Assembly: GCA_036874045.1 (NCBI GenBank)
Contig: JAZBRI010000009.1
Coordinates: 2,914,001 to 2,978,000 of the forward strand
Direction: 5' to 3'
Length of the DNA stretch: 64,000 nucleotides
From: Cymodocea nodosa
Lineage: Eukaryota > Streptophyta > Magnoliopsida > Alismatales > Cymodoceaceae
Within the stretch, counting starts at the first letter, position 1; every line of letters starts with the position of its first letter. The notes below the pieces were generated by a model that made no database searches, had not been told where the DNA came from, and saw only the letters and a list, made by a program, of their open reading frames with translations. A program made the translations under genes and the position numbers. This document shows, one piece after another, positions 23,423 to 35,400 of the stretch.

Positions 23423-26033
23423 ATGTCAGGACGTGGAAGAGGATGTGGTAGAATGACAAAAGTACAAAAAAGAGAGTTGGAATTACAAAAAATACAGAGT
23501 GAAATCAACGACATCTACTCCAGGTACACTTTTTCAAATGAAGTATTACACAAAATCAGAAAAGCTGTTCAAGATGTGAAAAATTTCTGTTGGAAATTTA
23601 TTCGCAATTATGTTGAAATACAGTTTAGACTAAAACAGATTGAACTTTCTGCATTGCATTTATGGAAAAGAAATTTACAACCTAACCCTGTGGTTGTAAG
23701 TTCTGGACATGTACAAGAGACATCGATACAATCTATCACTTACTATGGAAAGAAGTGGGGACCAATGATCAAAAATGCAAACAAGGAATTACAATCCTTG
23801 TATTCCCAACATTATTTTCCCCCAACTGTTTTAGATGACATTAAACAGTGTATAGATGAACAAAAAACTGCCATTAGCAAAATGGGCCTTTGAAGTGAAG
23901 GACAAAAAGTTTATCAACTTAAAATGGCAAAGGTTGAGAGCTTAAAACTCTATATTCCATTATTACAACCTAGGCATCATGGTGAAGGACCATCAAAACT
24001 CTAGGTGCCTTTAATAGGAGAAATTAAGACAATTTTAGAACCTCCTGAACAACCTGAAACACTGCAAACATATAGTCGGAAAAAGAAAAAGACAATTGAA
24101 TATTTTAGACTAACTACAGGTGTACAAGGAATATTGCAGCAAAAAGAAGAATCAGTGAAAAATGGAAAACTATGCTCCATTGCAGAAGCTGGATAGACAT
24201 TTTTGTTAGGAATTCCAGTAGATGTGACAAATATTGGCTTACAAGCATATACTCTAAGGTATTGTGTCACATTAGTGCATGATGTATCTTTTCATACAAT
24301 GGACAGTTTTTCACACAATGCTGCAAGCACACATTCTTTTCCTACGGAAAGAGAGCATGTAGGAAATTTTGATGATACATATACAGATGATATCCAATTT
24401 GATGATATTTTTGATGACATAGACATTGAGTCTATGAATTTTGAAGATATTTCATCTGAATAGGAATGTACAGATATTCTTCCTCTTACTGTATCTCGAA
24501 CAGAGACTTTTGAATTTTGGTACAGTTGCTTATACTACAGGTTATATATATATGGTTATGTCTGTTACAGTATATAGTATACTTGTTGATAAATGTATAT
24601 AATCAACAAAATACATAGTTACAAATAGAATATGATACTACCAATGTCTCACATATACAAATTTCAGAAATACAGGATGATTCTATTCCACAGACAGATA
24701 TAGAACATTCTTTCATACAGAGACAGTTGTATAGATCAAATATAGACATACATGTTGCTGATATACAGATTATTACAGAGACTATTGCTAGTGAAATGTT
24801 TCCAGAAGAATTTCAGCAGATTATTGATACAACAATACCAGATACTTCAGACATTTATAATAGTTTTGATGGAAATTCCACTAGTTTTGAAAGATCTAAA
24901 AATTTAGATGCTACTAATAATTTTGAAACAAGTCCCATATTAGAACATCATGACAGGAAAATACTTAATCCTGAATAGAGTTTAGATGAAAATACAATAT
25001 TATGGTTCAGAAATAATTCCTGTTATGACAAATTTCAGACATATAAAACTTTTACAGTTTTATATTCAAGACCAGTTAAGTTTGAAGGGATGGCACACAT
25101 ACAAGAACTGTTTGAATTTCAAGGCTTGTTGACTCCCTACTTCCACAACAGCTAGGCCATCTTGCTATACCTGAACTTATCAGTTGTTTTTACTCAAACT
25201 TAACAATAGAAGAAGGTATTCCTGTTTCCAATATACAAGACAATGACATCTATTTAACTCCAGATTTACTTTATCAAGTACTTGGTCTGAAAAATGAAGG
25301 AGTTAAATTATTAGAAAGAAAACAGGTTTATCGATTGGGATGGGACATTACCAGTTTAGCCAAAGATTCAACTGCCAACAAACCATTGACATTACTAAAT
25401 GACTTAAATGGCCAAGCCCGTTTTATTGCAAAAATATTGCATGCTACATTGTTTTAGAGGTTTGGTCATGGGGCAGAAGTTGGTAGATGTTGTCTTTATG
25501 CTACATATGCATTAATTAACCATATATAGGTGAACTGGTATGATATTTTTGTTTCTCATATCTTACATTTGCAGAGTAAATTATTTTATGGTGATACGAT
25601 TTTGAGAATTGTGGCAAGTCAAACAGATATTACACCTTGGCCATAGAAAAGATTAAAATCAAGATCTTTCTCTACAAAGGAACTCCAAAAATACTAGGAA
25701 GCAGATACACCTGTGCTCAAACAACAACAACAACATGATCGGCAAACATAGTCACAGCAGCAACAACAACAATCAACACAATTTACAAAACAACAGCAAC
25801 ATACAGATATACAACAAGATATACATATAGATATACAACAAGGTATACATACAAATACACATACAAGTATAGATACAGACATTCATACTGAATTTTTACA
25901 GCAACCATCACTAGTTTCTCAAAATGATTTAGATCAAACATTACTTGATTAGATAAACAGAGTTAGTACAGAAATTGCAAAGAAAATTTTAGATACTCTA
26001 ATTAATATTTTTCGAAGACATAGAGGCTTGTGA
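23423..26033 (+). pseudogene. ORF3 ('env-like') of Sirevirus C
   Basis: The start is MSGRGRGCGRMTKVQ, a short Gly/Arg-rich basic tail like the start of ORF3 in copy A. Helical and acidic regions follow, then the conserved HIQELFEFQGL core, GLKNEG, GRCCLYATY and KLFYGD, a Gln-rich repeat near 25720-25880, and FRRHRGL before TGA 26031-26033. A frame change lies between about 24463 and 24727, and a 2-base gain near 25134 relative to the inverted arm. Stops at 24976, 25455, 25527 and 25644 lie where the inverted arm has Gln codons. The role is unknown. A basic RG-rich start suggests nucleic-acid binding more than an envelope protein. Confidence 0.8.
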
Positions 26034-26250
26034 TAATACAAATTATGTATTACATGATTTATTTCTTGTAATTTGTAACCAAAAATATTATGTCAACTAT
26101 TTATTGAATTTAATGTTATGTGATTATTTTTCACAGTTTATATTTAAACATTTTATGCTTAATCCATAAATTTATGTATGTTTGAAGCTATCATTTTGGT
26201 TAATATATACTTAGTAAGATTTCCTTCCTTACATTTAACTTGCTTAACTT

Positions 26251-26357
26251 CCTAAAGGGGGAGCAAATAGTTTGTTTACTTTTTTTATAATGCCAAAAAG
26301 GGGGAGATATAAATTATGTGACTTATTAGGTTTTGACATCATCAAAAAGTAGGAGAT
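26251..26357 (+). other. Cluster of three polypurine tracts, Sirevirus C
   Basis: AAAGGGGGAGCA (near 26255), AAAAAGGGGGAGAT (near 26295) and AAAAAGTAGGAGAT (26344-26357) precede the LTR. The last abuts TGTTAGGAATTT. Confidence 0.88.
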
Positions 26358-27569
26358 TGTTAGGAATTTAATTTTGATGATATATGTTTTATTAACGTTT
26401 TTAAATAAGTCTACATAATATTCTCTAAGTATAACAGTTAACAAATTATCGGAAAGTTTTATTTTTATGTTGGATAAATTAAAGATTTCCGAAGAGTTAG
26501 ATTTGCAATAGTTAAACTTTCGGATAGTTAACGTCTCATTTTTGTCGAATACTTTATGTTAAAAACTCATATAGTTAAGTTATCTACACGTGTGTTTTTA
26601 ATGTTTTAAGTTGTCACGTGTTTTCTATGTGCGTTCGGTAATGAAAAATCGAATAGTTAGATAACTGTTCGAGTTTTTATACGCATGGATAGATAATTGT
26701 TCGAGTTTTATAAAAGGACTAACGAATAGATAGGTTTCCTTGTTTAGTCACATGTTTTGCAGGTGCACAAAAACTCAAAGAGTTAAAGGATAAGTGCTCG
26801 AGTTTTTACAGGACTTAAAGGATAAGTGTTCGACTAAATCGAAGATATTCTACAAGACTCTAGGAAGATATTCTACAAGACTCTAGGAAGATAAAAGTCT
26901 CGATATATCTACGAGTGGAGATCGTAGAAATTCAAAATGAATGTGGAGAAAGTGGAAACTCAAAAAGAAAGTAATTTGGATTAAAGAGAAAATTAGTACG
27001 TGGATTATGGATTAAGTGGATGAACATGCTAAATATGAAAGACAACAGAGTTCGACTACAAATAGAGAGTACGAGCTACATTACAAACAAAGGAGATCCC
27101 AATCTCAAAAACCAAGTCTGAATATTCAATCTGGATCCCTAACTGAAAAGTTAAGTTTGAATATTCATATTCTAAAAAATTCTCCAACATCAGAAGAAGT
27201 TCAAAATTCAAAGTAATTTCAGAAAAGGAGCTGCAAACGCAAGAAGTCTGGAAATTTGACAACTAGAGAAGAAGAGATACAGAAGTTGAGCAAAGAGAAA
27301 AGAAGAAGTTGTGTGCATAAAGATCAGGTTTTATACAATTCAAAATTAGTTTTGAATAAGAGCTTTGTTTTCTATTTGAATTGTATATCAAACATTACTA
27401 TATCAAAACCTTCAAGAAGGGAATTGAGCTTAAAAGATATTGTAAATTCTATTTTTAAATAAAGAATAGAATCTCATTTACGAGTGTTTTGTGCTCTTGT
27501 TTTATCCGCTAGTATTTAATTACTAAAGACACAATGCACTCCCCTTCTTGTGATACAAACGATCCTACA
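26358..27569 (+). repeat. Sirevirus C 3' LTR
   Basis: The LTR starts TGTTAGGAATTTAATTTTG after a PPT and ends ACGATCCTACA. Palindromes of the CGAATAGTTAGATAACTGTTCG type and CACGTG boxes lie at 26590-26720. It is 1212 bases long, against 1233 for the inverted copy. Confidence 0.92.
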
Positions 27570-27697
27570 CAAGTATTTATATTAGTAAGCTTTTTCTGTA
27601 TTAATTTATGTTTTTAATTTCCTTTCACAAGCAATAATAATTGAGCAAATATGATTACTTTCATTTAGCGCACATCATCAAAACAAAATACTCAACA
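27562..27697 (-). repeat. Fragment of a Sirevirus A-type LTR
   Basis: Bases 27570-27697 match the end of the A LTR (39950-40080), including ATCATCAAAACAAAATACTC and the terminal CA. The left edge is fused to the end of LTR C at GATCC, a string the A LTR also has at the matching place. No PPT follows on the right. Confidence 0.8.
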
Positions 27698-29554
27698 ATT
27701 TTGATAATATTGAGAATTATATGTTGTAGAGAATTTTCTACCAATCAAAAAGTAATTTCTCTTAAATCCAAATTTTAAAGCAAAGTAATCACTTTTACTT
27801 CTAAAAAATGATTTAATCTTAGAATTCACATTTGATTTATGAGAATCATTTTTCTTAGATATTTGTTGTGAAGGAGATACATAATTATTTACTTTAACAT
27901 ATTTTTCTCATTTCTTAATCACAAAAGGTATTACAGTCTTATCATTACTTTTAGAACTTTTTACAAAATCATTTGATGTTGGCATTGATATTATTTCTAA
28001 TTTTTCTAGATTATGTCCTATTCTATTTTTATCATATTTAAAACAAACATCATCAGTAAGTTTTTCTCATATATCTTGACTAGTATTTGATTTATTAATT
28101 ATATCATTTAACTTACTGATTTTTAATTTCAAGAATGTAGATTCAAATTGTGCTTTATGTAATTTAAAATTCAACTAACTACATTTATTTTCTACTTTGT
28201 ATCTATTAGCTTTGATATTATTTCTATTTCAACATGCAAATTTTCTTCAATAGATTTTAAAATTTTAATTTCTATAGCATCGTTCTCATCTTCTAATTTA
28301 AAATTTTCTAATGTAGAACTTAAGAATTCTTTTTCTTGTTGAGAATGTTTCAACAAGCTTTTCACTTCTTTTAATTCTGATTTTAACTTCTTATGTTTTT
28401 TTGCTAATTTATTATATGCACTAATTAAATTATCATAGTCATCATAATTAGATTCAAGTTTAGAATATACTTTAGATGACTTAGTCATAAAATAAACATT
28501 TGCTAGATCTTCCTTCTTCAATTCTAAGCTTGAAAAAGACAAAGAGGATGATTGTTCTTGATTGGAACTTATATCATCCTACATGACCTTAGTATCTTCT
28601 TATTCTTGAAGTTTTTTTAATTGTTGAGCTTTCTTGATTTTCCAAGAACATTTTCTATTTTCAATAAGGGGAATTCCTTTAAAAGTGTCCTGATTTGTTA
28701 CATTTGTAACACATCATTTTATCTAGCTGAGATGATTTTTCTTTATCATCTTTAGCCATCCTAGAAATCTTCTTTGATTTCTTTCCTCTTCATGTTTTTT
28801 TGAATTCTTTTGTTAATAGAATCAATTCATTGTTAGAATTAGATAATGCCTCTAAGTCAATATCTACCTTAAAGGCTAATTCCTTTTTGGACTATTTTCC
28901 TTTTGACTCTTCTAGATACTCCTACACCTAAACCTCATAGGTAGTTAAATTTCCTATGAGTTCATCAAAAGAATAAACACTTAAATATTTTGACTCTTTA
29001 ATAGATGTTGTCTTTTATAACCAACCTTTAGTTAAAAATCTTAAAACCTTTCTTATTAATTCCTTCTCTTCAAATTATTTTCTAATTCCTTTTAATGCAT
29101 TTACAATATCAAAAAATTTGAAAAATATATTGGAAATAGATTGACCTTCATCTATTTTAAATAACACATATTTATGCATTAATATATTTATCTTAGGCTC
29201 TTTAACCTGGTTAGTATCTTTATTAGTTATTTCTAGAGCATGCTAAACTTTATGTGTAGTTTTTAAGTAGAAACTTTATTAAACTGATCATACGATATAA
29301 CACAAAATAGAATATTCAAGCCTTTGGCATTTAAGCTAGCCTTTTCTCTTTCATCAAAGGTCCATAAAGAGTAAGGGTAGTTAAAATATCATAAGGCTCA
29401 TTAATAACGTTCCACAATTCAAAAACGACAAACTACATAAAAGCTATTATCCTATGTTTCCAATATTCATAATTTGATCCATCAAACATAGAAAATGATT
29501 TAAATTTTGACCCTCTACTAGATAAATAACATTGTTATTAGTGGAAGCCATCAT
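27698..29554 (-). pseudogene. Sirevirus B gag and Gag-protease linker, degenerate
   Basis: On the minus strand the frame starts MMASTNNNVIYLVEGQNLN near 29554, directly inside the 5' LTR, as in Sirevirus A. A frameshift follows within 40 codons and many stops come later. A zinc knuckle CYKCNKSGHF, followed by a stop, lies near 28700. A coiled-coil region at 28192-28542 (KLAKKHKKLKSELKEVKSLL) matches the linker region of A. Protease, integrase and RT are absent. The copy is cut at 27697 by the A-type LTR fragment. Confidence 0.75.
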
Positions 29555-29593
29555 TTCTCAGATTTTTTAATCCTATATCAAAGAGAAAAACTA

Positions 29594-29607
29594 GCTTTAA
29601 TACTAAT
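29594..29607 (-). other. Degenerate tRNA primer-binding site of Sirevirus B
   Basis: On the minus strand the sequence after the LTR reads TTAGTATTAAAGC, three substitutions from the TTGGTATCAGAGC expected for initiator-Met tRNA priming. Confidence 0.7.
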
Positions 29608-31004
29608 TGTAGGATAAGATAGCTTCACAAGAGGAGGTTGAATTGTAATTTTTAAAATAAAATAGAGTATGTAATAGAAATTAAATCAACAAGATGTTCG
29701 ATTTTCTATTTCAAATCTTTATTTATATTCAACACTAAAAATTTACAGAGTTTATGCTTATAGAATTTAGCCCAATAGTAATGACAATTCACTCACAAAT
29801 TCCTAATGCTATCAGAACCTCTAATTTCAACTTACAACTTCAACTTCTTTAGTAGCATTCTGTCAACGATTCTTCTATTTTTACTCTTTGAAATTCTCTC
29901 TCAATTCACTACACTAGTATAAAGGTATTCTAAAAGTAATTGGTATGAAGGCCTATATGAGAATTTGGTTTTCTTCTATTGGCATGTGTGTTTCAACCCA
30001 TCAACATACACATCCATTTATAGCCTAAATTATCAATCACACATGATTGATAATGATACAACATGATTTACAATTTGTAGTGGACAATGTGGTTTACATT
30101 TAAAATTTTGTACAATGTGGTTCTACAACAACCTTTTAAATCTAATCTTCAGTCTCACATTTATTCTTTTCAAATTTTCCATGTTCATTTTCATGTTCTA
30201 TCTTTCAAATTATCCACATTCTATCTTGATTTTCCACTGTAATCTTTAATGTAGTTATGTCCTGAAAAATATCTAAAATACAATCTACAAAACATAGTTA
30301 ATCAAATACAAATAATAACATTTTAATAAACATGGTGGATCTAAGGATGTGTCGATTGACTTTTTCAACATTTAATATTTCATTAAGTTATTAATAACTT
30401 ATATCCAAAACTCATTGGGTTAATGTTAACTTTATGACTTTTTAAGAGTTCTCATGTGAATTGTTAAATTTCTCACATGCACATATATTATCTTTTAAAT
30501 ACTTCAAGTGAAATATAAGTCACTCACATGTTTCTGATAAATGTGAGTTTTTAAGCCTAAGTCTATGAGTTTTAAATTTAACTCAAAGACTTTTTGTCAC
30601 ATGTTTCACACGTCTTATTTACTTTTATCTTTTGATTTCTCCCGTGACTCTTTAAGTTAATACATGACTTTCCTTAACTTCACATGTTTTTAAACTTAAG
30701 TTTACGACTTCTATGATGTTTATACATGTAACTCTACATTTTCTTAATACTTAAACAACTTCTACATTTTCTTAACTCTTTATCTTAAGTAACTTTCTGT
30801 CTTACTTAGATATTTAGCTATTTTACCTTACATCTTGTCTAAATACTTTACAAATTTACTTTTTGAGTTCTAGTCTTTCTATAATTCTATCCTACCAAAT
30901 ATTTTATTAAATGAGACTTATATTTTTTTAAATTAGACAATGAAATTTACTAAGTAAACTAATTAAGTAACCTAATATCATCATCATCAAAACATAATCC
31001 AATA
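29608..31004 (-). repeat. Sirevirus B 5' LTR
   Basis: The plus-strand reading starts TGTAGGATAAGATAGC with the shared CACAAGAGGAGG block. It ends ATCATCATCAAAACATAATC then CAATA. These match the two ends of the A and C LTRs. Decayed hairpin motifs with GTTAA/TTAAC cores and CACATG boxes lie at 30370-30790. The terminal CA is mutated to TA. Confidence 0.8.
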
Positions 31005-31521
31005 ATCCTTAATAGATTCTGTCTGCTGAAGTTTTTGTTTTGTTTCCATTAATTTTTTCTTGTCTTTTTACTGTCCACGACTTGTGTATTGTTGATTATT
31101 TTTGTAAATTTTTTCTAACATGCATAAACAAATCCTAAGTACGATGAGTCCACTTACCTTACATATATAATATTTATATATATACATGGCTGAAGAAGTT
31201 TTAAGGTAACGTAACCTTGGGTCTGATAATTGGAGACGCATGTGCCCAGGCCTGCATGTCACTATTCAAACATAACTTATTGCGACCAAGGAGAAGAAGA
31301 AACCGTATTATATCATTATAATCTAATTTGAAATTAATTAATTATGAATAAAACAAGTTCATCGTATATATAAAATTCAATCTTATCTTTAATATATAAC
31401 TTTTCAAACGAAAGAAAATGAAAAACATAAATTCTTACATCTAATAATAGATGACTGAAATTAATCGTTCCTTTTTCATCACCTTGACTCATAAATTTCA
31501 CCAAACCATTGAGTATTTATG

Positions 31522-31564
<43 letters not shown>

Positions 31565-31860
31565 ACTAACACACATGAAGTTCACCGAACAATAATCACC
31601 GCTTCCAGACATTCCTGCGGAACATGGGCACGGACGCCACCTACCGATGCCACCAACTGGCGAAGGCTTTCAATCAAAGAACTTCAAAGAAAAAAGAGAT
31701 TTCCATCGTAGATTACGCGCCTTTTGTTGGGCCACCGACGGCTTTGATTGGTAATCGAATTGAACGCCACAAAAAATATATATATATGATAATAATAATA
31801 ATAAGATGTATTCCTCGCACGCGTCCACTTCAAGACGCTTTGGAGCCACCTCTCGGTAAA
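31005..31860. other. Intergenic DNA between Sirevirus B and the MIOX promoter
   Basis: No gene is supported. A dinucleotide repeat lies at 31524-31561 and an AAT run near 31790. GC content rises from about 31600 toward the promoter. Confidence 0.6.
31524..31561. repeat. (TA)n microsatellite
   Basis: About 19 uninterrupted TA units. Confidence 0.97.
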
Positions 31861-31869
31861 CGCCGCCAC

Positions 31870-31986
31870 TGACGTGTCATCCAGTCATCACTCCTTACCG
31901 TAAACACGCTACGTGCGAGGCGCCCCTCCCCTTGTCATGACGTCGCACCACCATCACATCAACTATCCCCACGTGATCGTCACGTG
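31870..31986 (+). promoter_or_regulatory. Cluster of ACGT-core (bZIP/ABRE/G-box) sites in the MIOX promoter
   Basis: TGACGTGTCA (31870-31879), a TACGTG near 31910, TGACGTCG (31938-31945), CCACGTGA (31969-31976) and CACGTG (31981-31986) fall within 120 bases. They lie 350-470 bases upstream of the TATA box. ACGT cores are bound by bZIP and bHLH factors in stress, ABA and light responses. Regulation of this gene by them is inference. Confidence 0.65.
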
Positions 31987-32334
31987 TTTAACGATCGGTG
32001 GAAGTAAACAATCCATCAAGTCCTCATGAACGACGACGATAATAATAATAATAATAATACATGTGCCGTGTCCGCAGAGTGCACGCGTGATATGTTGGAA
32101 AAAATCAAAGATCGAAGATAATTATCGAGCACGGTAGTTGAATTAATTAAAGAGCGATGATGGTCGTGATTTGGAAACGATGTTTTATTTATTTTTACAA
32201 AAAAGGAAAGATGGAAACGTGGGGAGGTGGCGATTTGCGGGAAACTTGGAGGAGGGAGATATTTGATTAAGGACAAGGACAAGTGCAATTTCGAGAAAGA
32301 ACGCGTCCTTCTTCATGGTTGTGCATGGCGGGGT

Positions 32335-32341
32335 CTATAAG
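32335..32341 (+). promoter_or_regulatory. MIOX TATA box
   Basis: CTATAAG stands 110-115 bases upstream of the MIOX ATG in a GC-rich setting. It is followed by a C-rich leader of CCACC/CCGCC repeats (32341-32400) that contains no ATG. Confidence 0.8.
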
Positions 32342-32449
32342 AACCCACCCCACCCTCCTCTACCACCACCGCCACCGCCACCACCACCTCCCATTCACTG
32401 CAGACGCTTTCTTACTCCTCCTCCGTAGCCCCCGTTCCCAGACGCCACC

Positions 32450-35400
32450 ATGACCGTCATCGTCCCAGGTCCTCATTCCTCACTCTTCCTTCCTTCCTTC
32501 CTCTACCTGTTCATAAATCGCGCGTCTTCTGTAAGATATGTGAACAACAGATGAGTAAATTAATCAACAACAGAAGTGCCCAAATTTTGTTTTTTCGTAC
32601 CATGTTTTGATGTGTGTTGTTTGGGGGTTCTTCGACTGGAGTGAGAAACGAACGAAATTGTTCATTCATGTTGTGATGTTGGTGGTTTGAATTTTATATT
32701 TATGTAGAGCCGGACCCTGAGGAGGAGTGCCAAAGGGCTCAGGATGGGAACTGTCATCAGGAAAGAGATGGAGACGGATCCCTGGATGTTGATGGAGGAT
32801 TTGCGGTTCCTGGAAGCAATGCCTTTGGCCATTCCTTCAGGTATAGATTAATTATTCCAAATCTCTCACAACATTTCTGGTTCGAAATCCAGCTTCACCA
32901 AGTCCAGATGTGAGAAATCTAACAAGATTCGTTGTTTCCAGACATGAACAAAAGAAGAAAAAAAGAAATCCCTTCTGTCTTTGCAGAGAGTTAAATCTGT
33001 TAGATCTGTTACTTATTATCCATTTTTAAGGGCAAAAAAAAAATTAATGGAAGGTATCGGATTAAGTAGTTTCTAAATAAATGCAATTTCTCTACTGTTG
33101 AAAATGTTCATTTTCGAAAGAAAAAAAAAAAACTATTGAGAAAGTCATTCTGCCTTATGCAGCTCTCGCCTCAAAAACCAATAAGATCATAACCATTACT
33201 TTTTTCCACGGAAATAAGATTTTTTTATTGGAGAATCAGTGCACTGAAATCAATTAGACAACTAATTACCAACTTCTGTAATGGTGCTTGGCACATAATA
33301 TATATATTTTTTCTTTTTGAATTGGACAAGAAGATGCGAACATCAAGAATTGAACCATATAATCCTAGTTAACTCAATTGTCGAGTTGATTTGGTGGTTG
33401 GCACATATTATTAACTAGTGTGGAAGAACTGAACCATCAGCAAAACTTGGATCTAATTTTTTAATTGGTAAATAGGAAACCAGAAATTATAATTACTTGT
33501 GAAGCAAATAAAAATATGTTGGGGTAATTACCCGAAATGGTAAACCATGTTTTCTTTTTCCGGTGGTCTTCTTGGGGGTTCAGGGATTATGAGAAAGAGA
33601 GCCAGAGGAGGGCGAGCGTGGAGGAGTTCTACCGTATCAACCACATTAACCAGACCTTGGAATTTGTAAGGACTTCATGTGGAAATTAGAGAAAAACACT
33701 ACATGCCCCATTCGGTTTTCTGATGTTTCCATGCATTTTCTGAGCATACTCATCTTAAGTTTTTCACTTTGGCATTCTCAGCTGTACCGTACATCATGCA
33801 TCAAAATCATGAAGCTTTTATGGTCTTTGATCTGTTTTTGTTTGATTCTAGAGAAAAATAACATGATGATGCAGGCGCCTGGGCAGCACTTAGGCAGCTG
33901 GTCACACGTTGGAGGCTCATCTTTTCCTCTTTTGATTAAATGGATCTTTTATTGAATTTGTTTTATTTATACACATATATTAAGGTTTTCCCTTGCAAAA
34001 AGAATTAAATATAATTTTTTTAATGAAATACTATTGAAATATATAATTATATTGTTAGTATATATATATACTAGTGTTATTACACTTTATATTTTGATAT
34101 TATCTTGAGATTATTTATATATTTGAATGTTATTTAGGAAATAATAGAGCTAAAGGAATACATAATTCTTATTAAATATGTATAATATATGCAGGATAAA
34201 TAAAAAATGAGTATTTAAATGGATGCCTAGGCCTACCACCTAGGCACCTCAACAACCTTGAATACATCATCGCCTTGATTTTCTGTTTATTGAATGTACA
34301 GTGTCTTGGTCAGTAACTGTAAAAACTGTATTCACCTTTGGAATTAACTTTCACTTAACCAGCAAACTTCCGTTCTAGATTTGGAATCTCTAATTTATGA
34401 TTGTTGTTATCTTCATCATACAGTTAAGTTACTTCCTCTCAATAAACAGCAAGCATTTATCAAATTAATGTTTGAAACTAATTATCCTTCTTTAGCTTAT
34501 GGAAAGCATATAAAATGATCTATCAAATTCAGTGTAATTAATTAGCAATAAATCAGATCATGATTAGAAGAGAAACAAAGAGATAGAGATGTCAGTAAAA
34601 TTATTTTTTGCCGTTGATCCATGTTGTTTGATGATCTTTTGATGGTTTGGAATTAAGGCCACCAAGAAGAAGGAGCGATATGAGAAACTGGACAAAGCAG
34701 TGATGAGCATTTGGGAGTGTTGTGAGCTACTCAATGACTATGTTGATGAAAGCGATCCAGATCTTGATGACCCACAGATCGAGCACCTTCTCCAGACAGC
34801 TGAGGCCATTCGTCGTGACTACCCTGATCAGGATTGGCTTCATCTCACTGGTCTCATCCATGGTAAAGTTTATTTTCAACAAGACAAATAGAGAGCAATT
34901 TTGAGACAACATCATGATTGTCTCTTGCAATTTTTTTTCTTTTCAGTTTGATGGTGTCCATTCCCTTGGTTGGTATCATGAATAGGAAAAGTTTTTATCA
35001 TGAGAATTCATCCTCTTTGATCGCAAAATGACGTTTGCAAACAAAATGCAATAGCTTTTATGACTTAAAAGTTATGTTGAAATTTTCTTACAATTTCTTA
35101 AACATAATTAGTCAACCTTACACGATGAGATTATGACATTGTTTGTTCTTGAACACAATTGCAATCTTAGTTAAAGAATTTATGTCTTATTTTATAACAG
35201 GCTTATCTTTTCTAGAAATCATTTGACCTTTTATTTGACATCATTCTTGATCCAAATTATGTACTTGAATGCAATTTTTTGTGAAATTGTTGTAGATTCT
35301 TTGGGCCAAGCTAGTAGTGTCAGGTTTTGAGTATGATGTTGTGACACTGTTGAAATAATTACTCTGAAATATGACTTGCAGATCTTGGCAAGGTGCTGCT

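Larger units (their letters stand above)
14272..27569. mobile_element. Sirevirus C composite: pol-ORF3-3' LTR with an inverted duplicate of the 3' third
   Basis: Arms 14272-17628 and 24226-27569 (about 3.35 kb each) are inverted copies that begin at the same ORF3 position and end at the LTR terminus. Between them lie pol (plus strand) and the rest of ORF3. No 5' LTR, primer-binding site or gag start is present. Flanking bases (left ATAAG, right CAAGT) do not form a target duplication. It therefore did not arise by a single ordinary insertion. Confidence 0.8.

Noticed and set aside
14272-27569. A simple full-length element with inverted terminal repeats (DNA transposon)
   Set aside because: The arms are ORF3-PPT-LTR of a retroelement, there is no transposase, and the flanks show no target duplication.
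31451-31872. Open frames across the (TA)n repeat upstream of MIOX
   Set aside because: The peptide is mostly Tyr-Ile repeat from the microsatellite. The region is intergenic to promoter.
33677-33955. Open frame in intron 3 of MIOX
   Set aside because: It lies inside a canonical intron of a recognised gene and has no similarity or conserved features.
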